Below, in pieces: positions 1-13,029 of a stretch of 64,000 nt of DNA (position 1 is its first letter; each line of letters opens with the position of its first letter). The notes under the pieces were generated by a model that saw nothing but the letters and a program-made list of their open reading frames with translations, did not search any database and was not told where the DNA came from. The stretch is from assembly GCF_014633365.1 (NCBI RefSeq), contig NC_068352.1, positions 21,237,310 through 21,301,309 on the forward strand, read 5' to 3'. Source of the DNA: Diospyros lotus (lineage: Eukaryota; Streptophyta; Magnoliopsida; Ericales; Ebenaceae). The translations under genes and the position numbers were made by a program.

Positions 1-341
1 CTTGAGATGGGGCTGGATTGCTCAGAAAGCTATCTTTGTAGATATCTTTCTTGTAGAATGAAGGAATTTTTCCCAAGAGATTATTGTAGGAAAAATTTAG
101 CACATTGAGCTTCAAATTCTGCAATTGGAGTGGGATTTTCCTGGAAAAGTGATTTTCAGGTAGATCAAGAAAATTAAGCTCCGGCAAAGCTCCTAATTTG
201 ATCAGGGATTTCACAAGATAAGTTATTATTAGCTAAATTAAGTTTGTTGAACTGCTTCAAAAATTGAATCCCTTTCAGTATCTCCCTAGAGAGCTCGTTG
301 TCTCTAAGATCAAGCTTAACTAATTCACCCAAATTATCTTA
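1..341 (-). pseudogene. HSL1/HAESA-like LRR receptor kinase, C-terminal LRR fragment
   Basis: Minus-strand translation gives the last LRRs and the LRR-to-membrane boundary of a HAESA/HSL1-type receptor kinase. Seen in order from 341 downward: DNLGELVKLDLRDNELS, then FNKLNLANNNLSCEIPDQI, then after a frameshift LNFLDLPENHFSRKIPLQLQ, LKLNVLNFSYNNLLGKIP and a YKKDIYKDSFLSNPAP tail. The family pattern here is a run of LxLxNNxLSGEIP repeats ending in NLKLNxLNLSxN and a SFLGNPGLC-like end. One extra base in the AAA at 186-188 shifts the frame, so it is a pseudogene. The kinase part would lie left of position 1. The gene is cut at 341 by a Tat-like retrotransposon and resumes at 26417. HAESA and HSL1 are peptide-hormone receptors of abscission and development; any such function is lost here. 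Confidence 0.8.
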
Positions 342-922
342 TGACGGTTTTGAGATAGATTACTACATGCTGTCTTGGGATCCACACCTCAAGCTCAACA
401 CCTTGAGGACTGCACTTGCAAGAGAAAAACATGTTGCCTCGAGATTACAATCTCAGGACTTATACTTGTAGAAGAATAAAGCAGGGATAGATCCCCCAAT
501 TTGGTCTTCAATACTCAAATTACTAAAGGAAAAATGGGTATCTCTCCATAAAGGCAAGAGCTAAAAGTGAACTTGGGTTAGACATCGTATTTGAGAGGGA
601 GTCCTTGCCTTTTATAGGGTGACTAAAGGTAGGTTACCTGGGGTGGGCTCTAAAATTTTTGAGCTCGTATCTCATGGGCTTCGAGAGGATTTCCTAGACT
701 TGATGAAGATGGGATCTATCCCAAATCCTTTGAGATTTAGATCTAGCTAGGTCTTTATCCTAGTGCTGATATGTGTCTCACTTTAAAAGCTGAGACTTAT
801 CATTCAAATTTGGTAAGAAGAGACAACACGTGATCTCCTTAAGGGCTTGAGATTTGGACACGTGGTAAATGTGGATTGGCTTTCTTGAAAGGACATTTTT
901 ATAATTTTGTAATGCCACATCA
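342..922 (-). repeat. 3' LTR of the Tat-like element
   Basis: This 581-bp repeat matches 25837-26416 along its whole length with many substitutions and small indels, so the insertion is old. It starts TGACGG and ends TGCCACATCA on the plus strand. The adjoining internal sequence (923 onward) read on the minus strand is purine-rich (AGGAGTAAAGGGTAAG), as expected for a polypurine tract next to a 3' LTR. Confidence 0.8.
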
Positions 923-1049
923 CTTACCCTTTACTCCTCGAGCTGAGCTCCAAGTGTAGTTTGGTTCAGTCAGTAGCCCAAATCATGTGTCATCCCTTCG
1001 AGGGCTTGACTTTCACAAGTCACCTACTACTTGCTAAACAATAAGGTTT

Positions 1050-2620
1050 AAGTCAAAATACACCTCTAGGTCTTTCACTCCCATTGGCTAGTTTCAATCC
1101 AATGATAAGGGCATCATATTCACCCTCATTATTGAAGGCTTTGAACTCAAAATAAAAAGCATAGGATCAAGTCTACTCATCAAACCCTTACAACGTTAGT
1201 CTAGCTTTGCTACCCCCTAAGTTTGAACACCCATCCAACAAAAGTGTCTAAGTTTATGTTACATCCCCTTCCCAGGTACTTCCTTAGTCAAGATGCCCCC
1301 ACCATGAAGTTAGCCAACGCTAGGGTCTTAATGGTAGGTTGGAGTCGATACTCAATATCAAAGGTGTTAGTTCCACCTCCCGCTTAGGCATTCTTCCTAT
1401 AAACTCAAGCCTTCCCAAAATTGACCTCAAGAGTTGATTGGTAAAGAGAATAATTCGGTGCGCCTGAAAGTACAACTTTAGCTTTTGGTCAAAGATGGCC
1501 AAAGCATAGGTCAACTTCTTAATTAGAGTGTAATAGACTTTGGCGTTAATCAACCTTTTACTCATGTAATACACAGGCCTTTGAACCTTATCTTCTTCTC
1601 GATCCAAAATTGAGCTGATAGCATCATCTAAAGTGGCCATGTAAAGGTATAATGATTTCGTTGGCTGAGGCTTGGTCAAGACTGGGGAAAAGACTAGGTA
1701 CTGCTTTAGCTTCTTAAAGGCCGCTGGACACTCGTCTGTCTAAGAAAAGTTAGGTACTCGAGTGAAAGCCTTAAAGAAAAACAACCCCTTCTTTTATAGA
1801 TCATGATAAGAATCTCCTCAGGCCGTCCATTCTCTTCATTAACCTTTAGACTTCCTTGATGTTCCTTGGAGGGGGCATTTCTGGATCGCCTTTATTTTGA
1901 AGGGATTTGTCTCAATCCCTTAGTGATGAACCATGAAGCTTAAGAAGTCACTTGTTACCCTAAAGGCATATTTAATGGGGTTAAACTTCATCTGATACTT
2001 TGTAAGGTTCTGGAAACATTCCTCCAAGTTCACCAGGAGTTTCTTAGTTAAGGAACTCTTAACTAACATATTATCCACATATGCCTCCATTTTGCAACCT
2101 AGCTGAGCTCTAAAGAGTTTGTCCACAAGCCGTTGGAAAATTGCCCCGACATTCTTAACCCTAGAGAGCATTAGTCAATAGGTGGCCCTATTGTGATAAA
2201 GGTCAGTTTCTCTTGATCCTCGAGTTGGAGGGATATTTGACAGTACCCATGGAATTCATCTAAGAAGCTTATCAACTGACATTTGGTTGTTTTGTCAATT
2301 AAGGCGTCAATTTGAGGAAGATGGTAGTTATCCTTAGGATAAGCCTTATTAAGGTTCTTAAAGTCAATGTAGAGCCTCCACTTGACTAGCTCTTTAGAGA
2401 AAAGGACGAAGTTGACTACCATGAGCTTCTCCACCTCTTCCTCAATAGCTTAAGTTATTTCTAGAGTTAACCTCATTTTCCTTTGCTTTATTGGCTTGCT
2501 ATTTGAGTACACCCTGAGCCTGCGATTAATAAATCAAGGTCTTTCCTGAGCATATATTGGGTAGACTGTGGAAAGATGTCTGATGATACAGAACTAATCA
2601 CCCTCTTCTGTCTCGAACCA
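1050..2620 (-). pseudogene. Tat-like Gypsy pol: reverse transcriptase, RNase H, archaeal-type RNase H
   Basis: Reading from 2620 down: a RT N-terminus (HRLRVYSNSKPIKQRK-like), the VKWRLYIDFKNLNKAYPKDN block (2340-2400), a YCQISLQLEDQEKLTFIT block, and the active-site loop as YVDNMLVKS near 2065-2095 (family YVDDM, so the second catalytic Asp is now Asn, a G-to-A change). After that come the RNase H block EEDKVQRPVYYMSKRLI (about 1530-1610) and a NNEGEYDALIIGLKLANG block near 1075-1135, which matches the extra RNase H of Tat elements. Stops and frame breaks are frequent, so it is not functional. The 923-1050 gap to the LTR leaves no room for integrase. Confidence 0.8.
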
Positions 2621-3406
2621 AGTACTTGCAAATGGAGTCGGGGACTTGTTCCCTCATGATCACTCTGATGCTCAAGTCAGGTTTCCAAGACTATGAAAAC
2701 TGGAGTATTTTATAGAAGTTAAAGTCGAAGATCCAATTACGTAGCTGTCTTAGTCACTTAAATTTATCCTCTTGCCTCCTCCCACTCCTGTCAAGATAAG
2801 AATTCTCCTTTTGAACTTTCGGGATCAGGATCCCATCCCTTGTAAAGCCATGATCTTGATGAAATGGATACGGTAATCGATTTCTGAGGGGCTCAGGATA
2901 TATAATCCCTGCCTCCATGATCTTCGAAGTGATGATTGAGGTCGAGCAATTCGGGAAATCCTCCTTGAGCAAAAAGGTAAGATTATACTAGTCAGTTTGT
3001 TGAGACATATCTGCCACGTGTCCATCCCGAACTTGGGCTAAATGACGACCTTGGCTTGGTTATCTGGCAAACACATGTCTTTGCTATTATTGGCTGTTTT
3101 CCCAAGGTATTAGGGTAATTATGAGCTCGAGGGCATTTCCCTCATCAAGGTCCTAGTACTACTAGATGAGAGATAATATTCTTTCTCATTGGCTCCTCCA
3201 ACTTGGTACTTATCCTAACTAACTAGTTGAGGGTTTCATCTTTTAAGGGAATTTCTACAAGTTAATCCATGAGCTCGAATGTCTTTGGTTCTTCAAGCCC
3301 TCAAGACGAAGTTGGTGACCACACCCTAGGATAAGGGTGCTTTAGAGCCTTGACCCAATCCCCAGCTAGAGGATTTTTTTTTTTTTTTTGTTTCTTTTGT
3401 TCTACA
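2621..3406 (-). other. Tat-like element interior, protease-RT linker region
   Basis: This stretch lies between the protease remnant (4815-5533) and the RT start. Short minus-strand open stretches exist at 2754-3025, but I recognise no domain in them. It ends with a poly-T run at 3373-3389 next to the solo LTR insertion point. It is probably degenerate linker sequence of the Tat-like element, possibly with unrecognised foreign sequence. Confidence 0.4.
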
Positions 3407-4809
3407 TGATATTTTACTTTTGGTTATAAAATGGTTTTGATAATGACTATATGAAAATCAATCTCTAAATCTTTATGAGTATATATTTATGGATAAGTTT
3501 GTTTTTAATCAATTTATATGAATGTGAAAAACAATCTTTAAATCTCCTTGAAGCAAAGTTATGAAAATTTATATAGGAGATATGTTGAGTATGGTTGAGT
3601 GTGGTTTGTTTCAAAATATACTTTTGATAATCTCAACTTGCTTTCAAAAAGATCAAAATGAGGATTTGTTAAAGTTTTCTATATTTTCAAAAGGATAGTC
3701 GACTATGTGGTTTAATGCTGTTGACTATGCCTAAAAATAGTCGACTATGTTATAAGGATAGTCGACTATGTATAAGGATAGTCGACTATGCTGGTTTGAT
3801 TTGTCGACTATGTGAGGCATCTGTCGACTATTTTTGAATCTGTCAACTATTATATAAGGATAGTCGACTATGGCTTTTCATCTGTCGACTATTTTTGTTC
3901 ATAAAATTCAAATTTTTCTTCACATTTTTGCAATAGTCGACTGTGCATATGTATCTGTCGACTATGGGATTTTTGTGTTATAAGATAGTCGACTATGCGT
4001 TTTTGTCTGTCGACTATGTTTTGTTTTATTTGTAAAAATAGTCAACTATGCATTTTCTTCTGTCGACTATGTGTTTTGCAGAAAGCTTCCAACGGCTAGT
4101 TTTTCAATCCCAACGGTCACAAACGGTTACATTTCTCTTCAATCTCTTGGGAAGATTATAAATACAAGTCATGGATGATCAAGAGAAGGCCAATGGATGG
4201 GAACGAGTTGATCTACAGAGTTCAAATCATTTTTACTCGAGCTTATAATATTTGCGCTTTCACTGTTGTATTTTTTCTCCAAGGCTTCGTTGTTCTATCA
4301 TTGTAAATTTATTATTAAGCCTTGTTTTTATTGTGAGAGAACTTGTAACTAAGAGTGTTAACTCTTAGCTTCTCTCTTTACATTTGTATCATTCTATTTT
4401 CCTAGCTTTATGCTAGAGGACTTGCTCGTTGAAGCAAGGGGCTGTTTTCCTAGCTTGTGTAGCTAGAGGGCCTACTTGGTTTAAGTAGGAGGTTGTATTT
4501 CCTAGCTTGTGTAGCTAGAGGGCCTACTTATGTAAGTAGGAGGTTTTAGTTTATTGGTTCAAAATCCCTAGTGGGAGCTAAGGTAGTGGATTAGGCTTGG
4601 TTTAAGCCGAACCACTATAAATTCTTTGTGTCATTTATCCTTCCTGCTTTTACATTCATTGAGCTTTATATTTGTCATTTCATATGTTTAATGTTTTAAA
4701 TCACTAAGACCTCAATTGGGTCAAAAAGATTTCAAGTCCTATCAAGATTTTTAAAATAGCCAATTCACCCCCCCTCTTGGTGTGTGCCATAACACCTCTC
4801 GATCTAACA
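3407..4809 (+). mobile_element. Solo LTR of a Sirevirus-like Copia family
   Basis: This 1403-bp LTR starts TGATATTTTAC and ends TCTAACA. It is flanked by a perfect 5-bp TSD, ctaca (3402-3406 and 4810-4814). It is clearly homologous to the two LTRs of the Copia element at 13030-21084, but there is no internal sequence, so it is a solo LTR left by recombination between the two LTRs of one element. It carries about 16 copies of a GTCGACTAT-type motif (3697-4075), a three-unit tandem hairpin module (4401-4546), and the conserved end with the ATTCACCCCCCCTCTTGGTG-like tract just before 4809. Confidence 0.92.
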
Positions 4810-4814
4810 CTACA

Positions 4815-5533
4815 CTCATGGTTGTTTTGAGCTAGGTCTGATTGTTTTAGCTCGAGCCTTGACCTTATCTCGATTTAAATTGATGTGTTAAGGGAAGGAA
4901 CATAGCATTCCCAAGCTATACATGTTCACCTAGTACTTCATCGATTCCATAAAGAGTGGGGAACTTCACAACCATGTTATAAGTACTTGGAACCACGCAC
5001 AAAGCATTGAGCTAAGATCACCTAGGATCATGTTGTAAGTCGAAGGGACATCTACCACTAAGTCAAGGGTTACCTTGCTTTGTAAGACCCACTACCCACT
5101 ATTAGGGGTAGTTGGATGAGCCCTTCCGCATGCACTACCTGCCCATCAAATCCAATCAAAGGGACTTAGACTGGCCTAATCTACTCCACTTTATAGCCTA
5201 TTCCTAAAAACACCTTCTTGTAAAGAATTTTCGAGGAACTCCTTGGGTCCACTAAAATCTACTTGAGCTCACACTTTTCCAACTTAGCTAAGATGACTAG
5301 GGGATTATTCTAGCTCGAGTGGCTTGGGAAGTCCTCAAACGAGAAAGAGATCATTGTTCCATGGAGGATGACTCCTATCATTGGCATTACAAGATTAACA
5401 GTCGTTCTAACTCTTCCAAAATTTATTTTCCTTCTCTTCTAAGATAAGGTGGAGTCCTTGACTGATACCCTTTATGTCTCCGAGTTTAGGACCTACTTCT
5501 TCTTCTCTCAAGCTCAAACTCATGTGAACCACT
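4815..5533 (-). pseudogene. Tat-like Gypsy gag end and aspartic protease remnant
   Basis: Minus-strand translation from 5533 downward gives a GDIKGISQGLHL stretch (gag end), then IISFSFEDFPSHSS, NPLVILAKLEKCELK and ILVDPRSSSKILY, which corresponds to the protease active-site block (family VLVDTGSSADIL; Asp-Thr-Gly reads Asp-Pro-Arg here). It continues with VPLIGFDGQVVHAEGLIQLP and VDVPSTYNMILGD. Several stops break it. The 5' neighbour gag lies at 21865-22520 across the 5534-21864 insertion, and the RT lies beyond the 3407-4809 solo LTR. Confidence 0.72.
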
Positions 5534-6363
5534 TGTAACGCCCAAAATTTCCTCAATTTCTTTGTATTACAAACTATGATACGACAATGTAAGGCTCCAA
5601 AAATTCAACTCTATTAATATGGACCAACCTCTAAATGCCCACAACTTAATTTCCAACTATGGAAGCTAAATAATTATAAATACACATTTCAGGGGCTTTT
5701 CCTTACATAACAAAGCATTAGTTAATCAAATCTAACAAAACATAATATCTAAGCCCCTGTCCACAACTCACTCCCAAAGATCATTTCGGTCATGATTGTC
5801 TCATTCACACAACTACCTAGAGAACTGCAAATCCCATAGGATCCATCCTCGAACATCAGCTCCTATATTTGGAAAGATATTAAAATAAAGTGAGCCACAA
5901 GGCTCAGCAAGCATAATAGAAATAAATGGGGCTCAATGATAAGTGGTGGAGACAAAATGAAATACACATGTATATCAACGTAGCTATAACAAGGCTCCCA
6001 ACCTACATCCCCATGCCAGGTTACACATTATCATACACATAACTATTATGCTTTACGTTGAATGCCCCATGTTATGTTCCATCTCATGTAAAACACATGC
6101 TCATGCTTAATAATATATAAATAGCCCTTAGTTTCACACAATATCAGTATGCTCAAATCATGAATACGACCCTTAGGCCTCACACAATATCACAAATGGC
6201 ATCAGGCCCCCTTACATATTAAATCACATTTGTAAATAAATCATCTAAATCTCACTGTGGAGTTCGGGTGCCTATGTACTACACGCTTACCTTGTCAGAC
6301 GACCAGCATCAGCGGTAGCAATACCCTCACACTTCACTCACCAATCATATGGATGTCATTTTC

Positions 6364-9139
6364 TGTAACGACCATAATTTTCACCTCAATTTTTATTTAC
6401 AATAACGGAAGCACACTAACAAAATTACACATTTCAGGGGCTCTTACATACATCCCATAGCATCAGCTAAACAAATCTAACAAAACACCCCATCTGAGCC
6501 CCTGTCCACACTTACCTCGAAGGATCTTTTAGGTCGGGAGAGCCCCGTACACATGGCTATCGGTAAGGATTTGATACCACTAAACTTCACCTCGAACTTT
6601 TCCTTCCTTAACCTGGAATGATGTTAAAAACAACGTGAGCCACAAGGCTCAACAAGCTTATCCGAAACAAATGAGACATCATAGGAAATTACATCTTAAT
6701 AAAATCACAAGACTAGCATTGTCAAGGCCTCCCATATTTATTTCCACGTTAAGACAGAAGTTATTGCAAATATTCATTATACTTTATGTCACATGCCTAT
6801 GCAAGGTTGCATATCATAATGTTACACATGCATGTGCACATCTAATATCATAGCCCTTAATACTCATTAACCATATGTCACCATCTTTGCATGATAGCAC
6901 ACGCACATCTTGCCCGGACGTCACCGACACAACGATAGCAGTGCCCTTGCTCAGAGGCCGAGGGGATGAATACTCATCATAAACTTCACTTGACAACATA
7001 TATAATGTCATGCATATGCAACTCACACCACCATGTATGTGCAAGGGTCTTTACATAGTTATTATGGGAATATTTACTTGAGTAGTTTAAAGGCAAAAGC
7101 CCACATGTTCCACGTTATGCAAATCACGTCATTGAACCCATATTGTTACATTCCCAAACCTGTTTACGGCATAAGGCATTAGCCCCAATATTTGTAGGCC
7201 AACATATTGATATCTCATATGATTCTGGGGTCAAGGTGTGAACCCTTATATGACGTAAGTATTTGTATCACTTTACTTTTGGGATTACGGGTGACGTATT
7301 TTGTTACTCACATTATTGGTTGATCTCGCACATTTGATAATATTAAATATTAAACGGAAGCTGGTCAGTTGACTGTCACAATTACATCGAATCTCCCCAA
7401 CTCTCTAAGAACCTAGCCCCAATGGGTTCAACATCATCCTAAGAAAAGTAGGGGCGATACAAAACCCCGTGACAGTTAGAAATAAATATCTCCAGGAGTC
7501 ACGTATATAGTTTCAACAACAACTCGCATATTATAAAATGGTTACCACGCGTATTTGCATAATTAATGCATGGAACTGAATCATGGTAAATGAGGAAATA
7601 AATTATGGAAAACAATGGAGACTTGCGGAAAAATTAAAGAACATAAAGAGAGGGTTAGAAGCTTGCGTAAAGAAAATAAAGGAATAGAAGCTTGCCTTCA
7701 AATGACCGATTCTTGTCCTTTTTGCCTTCCCGTTACAAAGTAAAACGTTTCATAAGAAGATAATAAAATTACAGCTCATAATAATCAAATATGATCACGT
7801 GAAACACATGATTTAACCGAAACAATTTATAATTTCGACATACAATACTCTTAATAATTTTACCCACTTACCTGAAATTCTAAACACTGAGTAACTCCAA
7901 AAATACCTTGATTTCTCTCAAATTCTTCTCGCAAATTCTAGCTGCTCGAGTTTTGCTCTATCCGCCCACTTTCTCCTTCAATTCCCTTAATTTCCCTCAC
8001 TACTTATAGCATTTGCATGCCTTGCAGCCAAGTTGAAATCCAAAAGTAAAATTAATGGGAGGCACAAGTCTGCCCTTGCGTCCCACGCTGCTGCTTCCAA
8101 TTTCCTCTCTTATGCTATGTATATATATATATAGGACTTGAGATGACAGCAAGTGGGAGCCTTTTCCACCACACACACCAAATTTATACATAATTATAAC
8201 TTGGGCATTACTTCAGAGAACCCATTGTTTCCCCTTAACCCCACTGTTTTCCAAGTTACCATTTGACTCACCCACAACTTCACGAATATACATACTTACA
8301 CATATATATTATTTTATTTAATTCTTCGTCCACTTTTCACCCACAGTTCTCACCCACAAACTTCATGCCCACAGAATGAATACACACATATACATGAATA
8401 ATATATTTATACATTACTTTCCACTATCCTCTTCATGCGATTCAATGTGCTCTCAACCCACAAATTCTTTCCTTGGTTTACGCACACATCATTACACACA
8501 CACACATTTATATATATATATTATATACTTTTATTTATATATAATTTATTATATAATTATATATAAATTTATAAATTATATTCTTAATCTCACTCCAACC
8601 TTTCATTTTGCAATTACACCCTCAAATAAAAATTTTATTTGGATTAAACTATCAAAACCCAAAATTAATAATCTAAGGTTACTCGATTAGGTCGATTTTG
8701 TCCCTGCGCCCTCACGGGACCCTTGTTTCATCCCGAAACCACCTCAGGGTTGATCGTCATGAAAAATCGGTGCCCCCTCAGGGTTCCGTGGACTTCCCGG
8801 AAGTCCTCTACAATCATTCAGTTTTTCAACCTAAATGAAATATGTACCGAAAATTATCTTGATTCTAATTTCTTTTAATACCGTAAATTCTGACTCAGGA
8901 CGCTCGTCAATATCGTACTATTTTCCTTAGACATCTAAGCTCTAGGACACTCCCTATAGTCGATTCGGTACTGAAAACTGTAAGGAAATTATATAACCCC
9001 AATATTCTAAAGTAAGAGTACCTATTTCTCCAAAGCAAAATAACTTATTATTTTCTTCTAAATTTCCAAACATTCATTAATTACCTCAAACACCAGAATT
9101 AATAATTACTATTTGTCTCCAAAATTTTGGAATGTTACA
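6364..9139 (-). repeat. 3' LTR of the Tekay-like derivative
   Basis: This 2776-bp LTR reads TGTAACGACC...GGAATGTTACA on the plus strand. It pairs with 9519-12287; visible differences are point changes and small indels, for example a longer AT dinucleotide run near 8115. It includes the TGAGCC-ACAA-GGCTCA stem-loop at 6636-6651 and a long AT tract (8500-8580). Short ORFs inside are not genes: the same ones occur in both LTRs with no recognisable protein. Confidence 0.9.
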
Positions 9140-9518
9140 ATTCTCCCCCTCTTAATTGAATTTCGTCCTCGAAATTCGTACTCGATCTATTTCCTCGAGA
9201 TACATTCGCAGCTCTTATGATATTACCCAACATCTACTCCATATCATCATTTTCAGTATCTCACTCGGCGTCTCGCGCCATAGGGTAACTCTTTAGATTT
9301 TGCCTATACTAGTTCATATTACACTTACCGAGCTAACTACCAACTCAACCTTTATACACTACCCATGGCTTACAGCCGAGACTTGTCACCTGACATTACC
9401 TTTTGATTATAGGGTCCTTAGCCTGACTAGCATCCATTCGCTAGACATACCTCAATCACTACCCGACACGCCTACGTGTACAAGAACTTATCCCAACCTC
9501 TGCTCTGATACCAACTTT
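9140..9518 (-). other. Residual interior with PBS and PPT of the Tekay-like derivative
   Basis: The left end (9140-9175) is the complement of a polypurine tract plus the chromovirus pol-end signature. The right end (9502-9513) is the complement of the initiator-Met primer site. The plus-strand open frame at 9300-9560 crosses into the LTR and has no recognisable domain. Confidence 0.8.
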
Positions 9519-12287
9519 TGTAACGACCATAATTTTCACCTCGATTTATATTTACAATAGCGGAAGCACACTAACAAAATTACACATTTCAAGGGCTCTT
9601 ACATACATCCCATAGTATCAGCTAAACAAATCTAACAAAACACCCCATCTGAGCCCCTATCCACACTCACCTTCAAGAATCTTTTAGGTTGGGAGAGTCC
9701 CGTACACATGGCTATCGGTAAGGATCCTGATACCACTAAACTTCACCTCGAACTTTCCCTTCCTTAACTTGGAATGATGTTAAAAACAGCGTGAGCCACA
9801 AGGCTCAACAAGCTTATCTGAAACAAATGAGACATCATAGGAAATTACATCCTAATAAAATCACAAGACTAGAATTGTCAAGGCCTCCCATATTTATTTC
9901 CACGTCATGACAGAAGTTATTGCAAATATTCATTATACTTTATGTCACATGCCCATGCAAGGTTGCATATCATAATGTTACACATGCACGTGCACATCTA
10001 ATATCATAGCCCTTAATACTCATTAACCATATGTCACCCTCTTTGCATGGCAGCACACCCACATCCTGCTGAGACATCACCGGCACAGCAATAGCAATGC
10101 CCTTGCTCAGAGGCCGAGGGGACGAATGTTCATCATAAACTTCACTTGATAACATATATTATGTCATGCATATGCAACTCACACCACCATGTATGTGCAA
10201 GGGTCTTTACATAGTTATTATGGGAATATTTACTTGAGTTGTTTAAGGGCAAAAGCCCACATGTTCCACGTTACGCAAATCACGTCATTGAACCCATATT
10301 GGTACGTTCCCAAACCCGTTTACATCATAAGGCATTAGCCCCAATATTTGTAGGCCAACATATTGATATCTCATATGATTCTGGGATCAAGGTATGAACC
10401 CTTATATGACGTAAGTATTTGTATCACTTTATTTTTGGGATTACGGGTGACGCATTTCGTTACTCACATTATTGGTTGATCCTGCATATTTGATAATATT
10501 AAATATTAAACGGAAGCTGGTTAGTTGACTGTCACAATTACATCGAATCTCCCCAACTCTCTAAGAACATAGCCCCAACGGGTTCAACATCATTCCCAAG
10601 GAAAGTAGGGGCGATACAAAACCTCATGACGATTATAAATAAATATCTCCAGGAGTCACGTATATAGTTTCAACAACAACTCACATATTATAAAATTGTT
10701 ACCACGCGTATTTGCATAATTAATGCATGGAACTGAATCATGGTAAGGGAGGAAATAAATTATGAAAAACAATGGAGACTTGCGCAAAAATTAAAGAACA
10801 TAAAGAGAGGGTTAGAAGCTTGTGTAAAGAAAATAAAGGAATAGAAGCTTGCCTTCAAATGATCGATTCTTTTCCTCTTTGCCTTCTCACTACGAAGTAA
10901 AACGTTTCATAAGAAAATAATAGAATTACAGCTCAAAATAATCAAATCTGATCACGTGAAACACATGATTTAACTGAAACAATTTATAATTTTGACATAC
11001 AATACTCTTAATAATTTTACATACTTACCTGAAATTCTAAACACTAAATAACTCCAAAAATACCTTGATTTCTCTCAAATTCTTCTTGCAAATTCTAGCT
11101 GCTCGAGTTTTGCTCTATCCGCCCACTTTCTCCCTTAATTCCCTTAATTTCCCTCACTATTTATAGCATTTGCATGCCTTGCAGCCAAGTTGAAATCCAA
11201 AAGTAAAATTAATGGGAGGCACAAGTCTACCCTTGTGTCCCACACTGCTACTTCCAATTTCCTCTCTTATGCTATGTATATATAGGACTTGAGATGGCAG
11301 CAAGTGGGAGCCTTTTCCACCACACACACCAAATTTATACATAATTATAACTTGGGCATTACTTCAGAGAACCCATTGTTTCCTCTTAACCTACTGTTTT
11401 CCAAGTTACCATTTGACTCACCCACAACTTCACGAATATACATACTTACACATATATATTATTTTATTTAATTCTTCGTCCACTTTTCACCCACAGTTCT
11501 CGCCCACAAACTTCATGCCCATAGAATGAATACACACATATACATGAATAATATATTTATACATTGCTTTCCACTATCCTCTTCATGCGATTCAATGTGC
11601 TCTCAACCCACAAATTCTTTCCTTGGTTTACGCACACATCATTAGACACACACATTTATATATATATATTATATACTTTTATTTATATATAATTTATTAT
11701 ATAATTATATATAAATTTATAAATTATATTCTTAATCTCACTCCAACCTTTCATTTTGCAATTACACCCTCAAATAAAAATTTTATTTGGATTAAACTAT
11801 CAAAACCCAAAATTAATAATCTAAGGTTACTTGATTAGGTCGATTTTGTCTCTACGCCCTCACGGGACCCTTGTTTCATCCCAAAACCATCCCAGGGTTG
11901 ATAGTCGTGAAAAATTGATGCCCTCTCAGGGTTCCGTGGACTTCCCAGAATTCCCCTACAATCATTCAATTTTTCGGCCTAAATCAAATCTGTACCAAAA
12001 ATTGTTTTGATTCCAATTTCTTTTAATACCATAAATTCTGACTCAGGATGCTCGTCAATATCGTACTATTTTCCTTAGACATCTAGGCTCTAGGACACTC
12101 CCTACAGTCGATTTGGTACTGAAAACTGTAAGGAAATTATATAACCCCAATATTCCAAAGTAAGAGTACCTATTTCTCCAAAGCAAAATAACTTATTATT
12201 TTTTTCTAAATTCCCAAACATTCATTAATTACCTCAAACACCAGAATTAATAATTACTATTTGTCTCCAAAATTCTGGGATGTTACA
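9519..12287 (-). repeat. 5' LTR of the Tekay-like derivative
   Basis: This 2769-bp copy of 6364-9139 reads TGTAACGACC...GGGATGTTACA. Its stem-loop copy is at 9792-9807. Close identity of the two LTRs suggests a fairly recent insertion compared with the enclosing Tat-like element. Confidence 0.9.
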
Positions 12288-13029
12288 TTTTCCCTTCAAC
12301 GTTGTCTTAGCCGCATCACAAAATAATAAGTGCGCGAACATGTTTGTCATGTATACAAAAACTCAATTAATAACACATATAATCTATATAATGTCATGCA
12401 CGGACTCATGCTACTCACCCCACCATGTATGTGCAAACGTTTGTATATTTTTGGGTGCCATTCTCATTTCTGAATACATAGTCGGGATTCTAGGCATAAT
12501 CAACCACAATCAGTTCATCCACAAGTTAACCCCCGATAAGATCTCATACACTAGTGCCTCAACAACTCACAATAGTTACTACAAATCCCAAGAAAAGGGT
12601 TCAACATCATTCCCAGGAAAATATAGGGCAACACAAGACCCTATTTGAGGCTCAAAGGGAGTCCGACATGAAACGATAAGAAACATGAGAACCTTACAAA
12701 CTTTTTGCATAACCAAAAAAACACAAGCCCTTTATACCAAAACGAGGATTCTCTTGCATCAAATCTCAAGAATAGAAATACCATATGATTAAACAAGAAG
12801 GAGGAATAAAAACTTGCATCAACAATCGCAAAGTAAGGTAAACATACAGCCATCAAGGGCATAAAATAAGGAATATTGCTTCAGAAAAGGAATAATCAGC
12901 TATGGTAAATAATTCAAATATAAAAACTTGCCTCTTTAAAGAAAAGTAAGAGGTAGCTAATAGGACTTGCAAATTAGAAAGAGAAGAACTTGCCTTGATT
13001 TCTTCCTAAGATGGTTGGACCAAAGATGC

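Larger units (their letters stand above)
6364..12287 (-). mobile_element. Chromovirus (Tekay-like) derivative: two 2.8-kb LTRs around 379 bp
   Basis: Two highly similar LTRs, 6364-9139 and 9519-12287, flank only 379 bp. The 5-bp TSD ttttc is perfect (6359-6363 and 12288-12292). The interior keeps both priming sites: next to the right LTR, the complement of TGGTATCAGAGC (initiator tRNA-Met primer site, 9502-9513); next to the left LTR, the complement of a polypurine tract AAGAGGGGGAGAAT, preceded on the minus strand by TTTCGAGGACGAAATTC, the usual 3' end of chromovirus pol. The element therefore runs on the minus strand and all gag-pol is gone. It could only have moved with proteins from a relative. 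The intact TSD argues that the loss came before insertion or from a clean internal deletion. Confidence 0.9.

Noticed and set aside
8376..8690. 104-aa ORF repeated in shortened form at 11623-11838
   Set aside because: Both are the same place in the two LTRs of one element, rich in Tyr/Ile from an AT tract. No protein family is recognisable.
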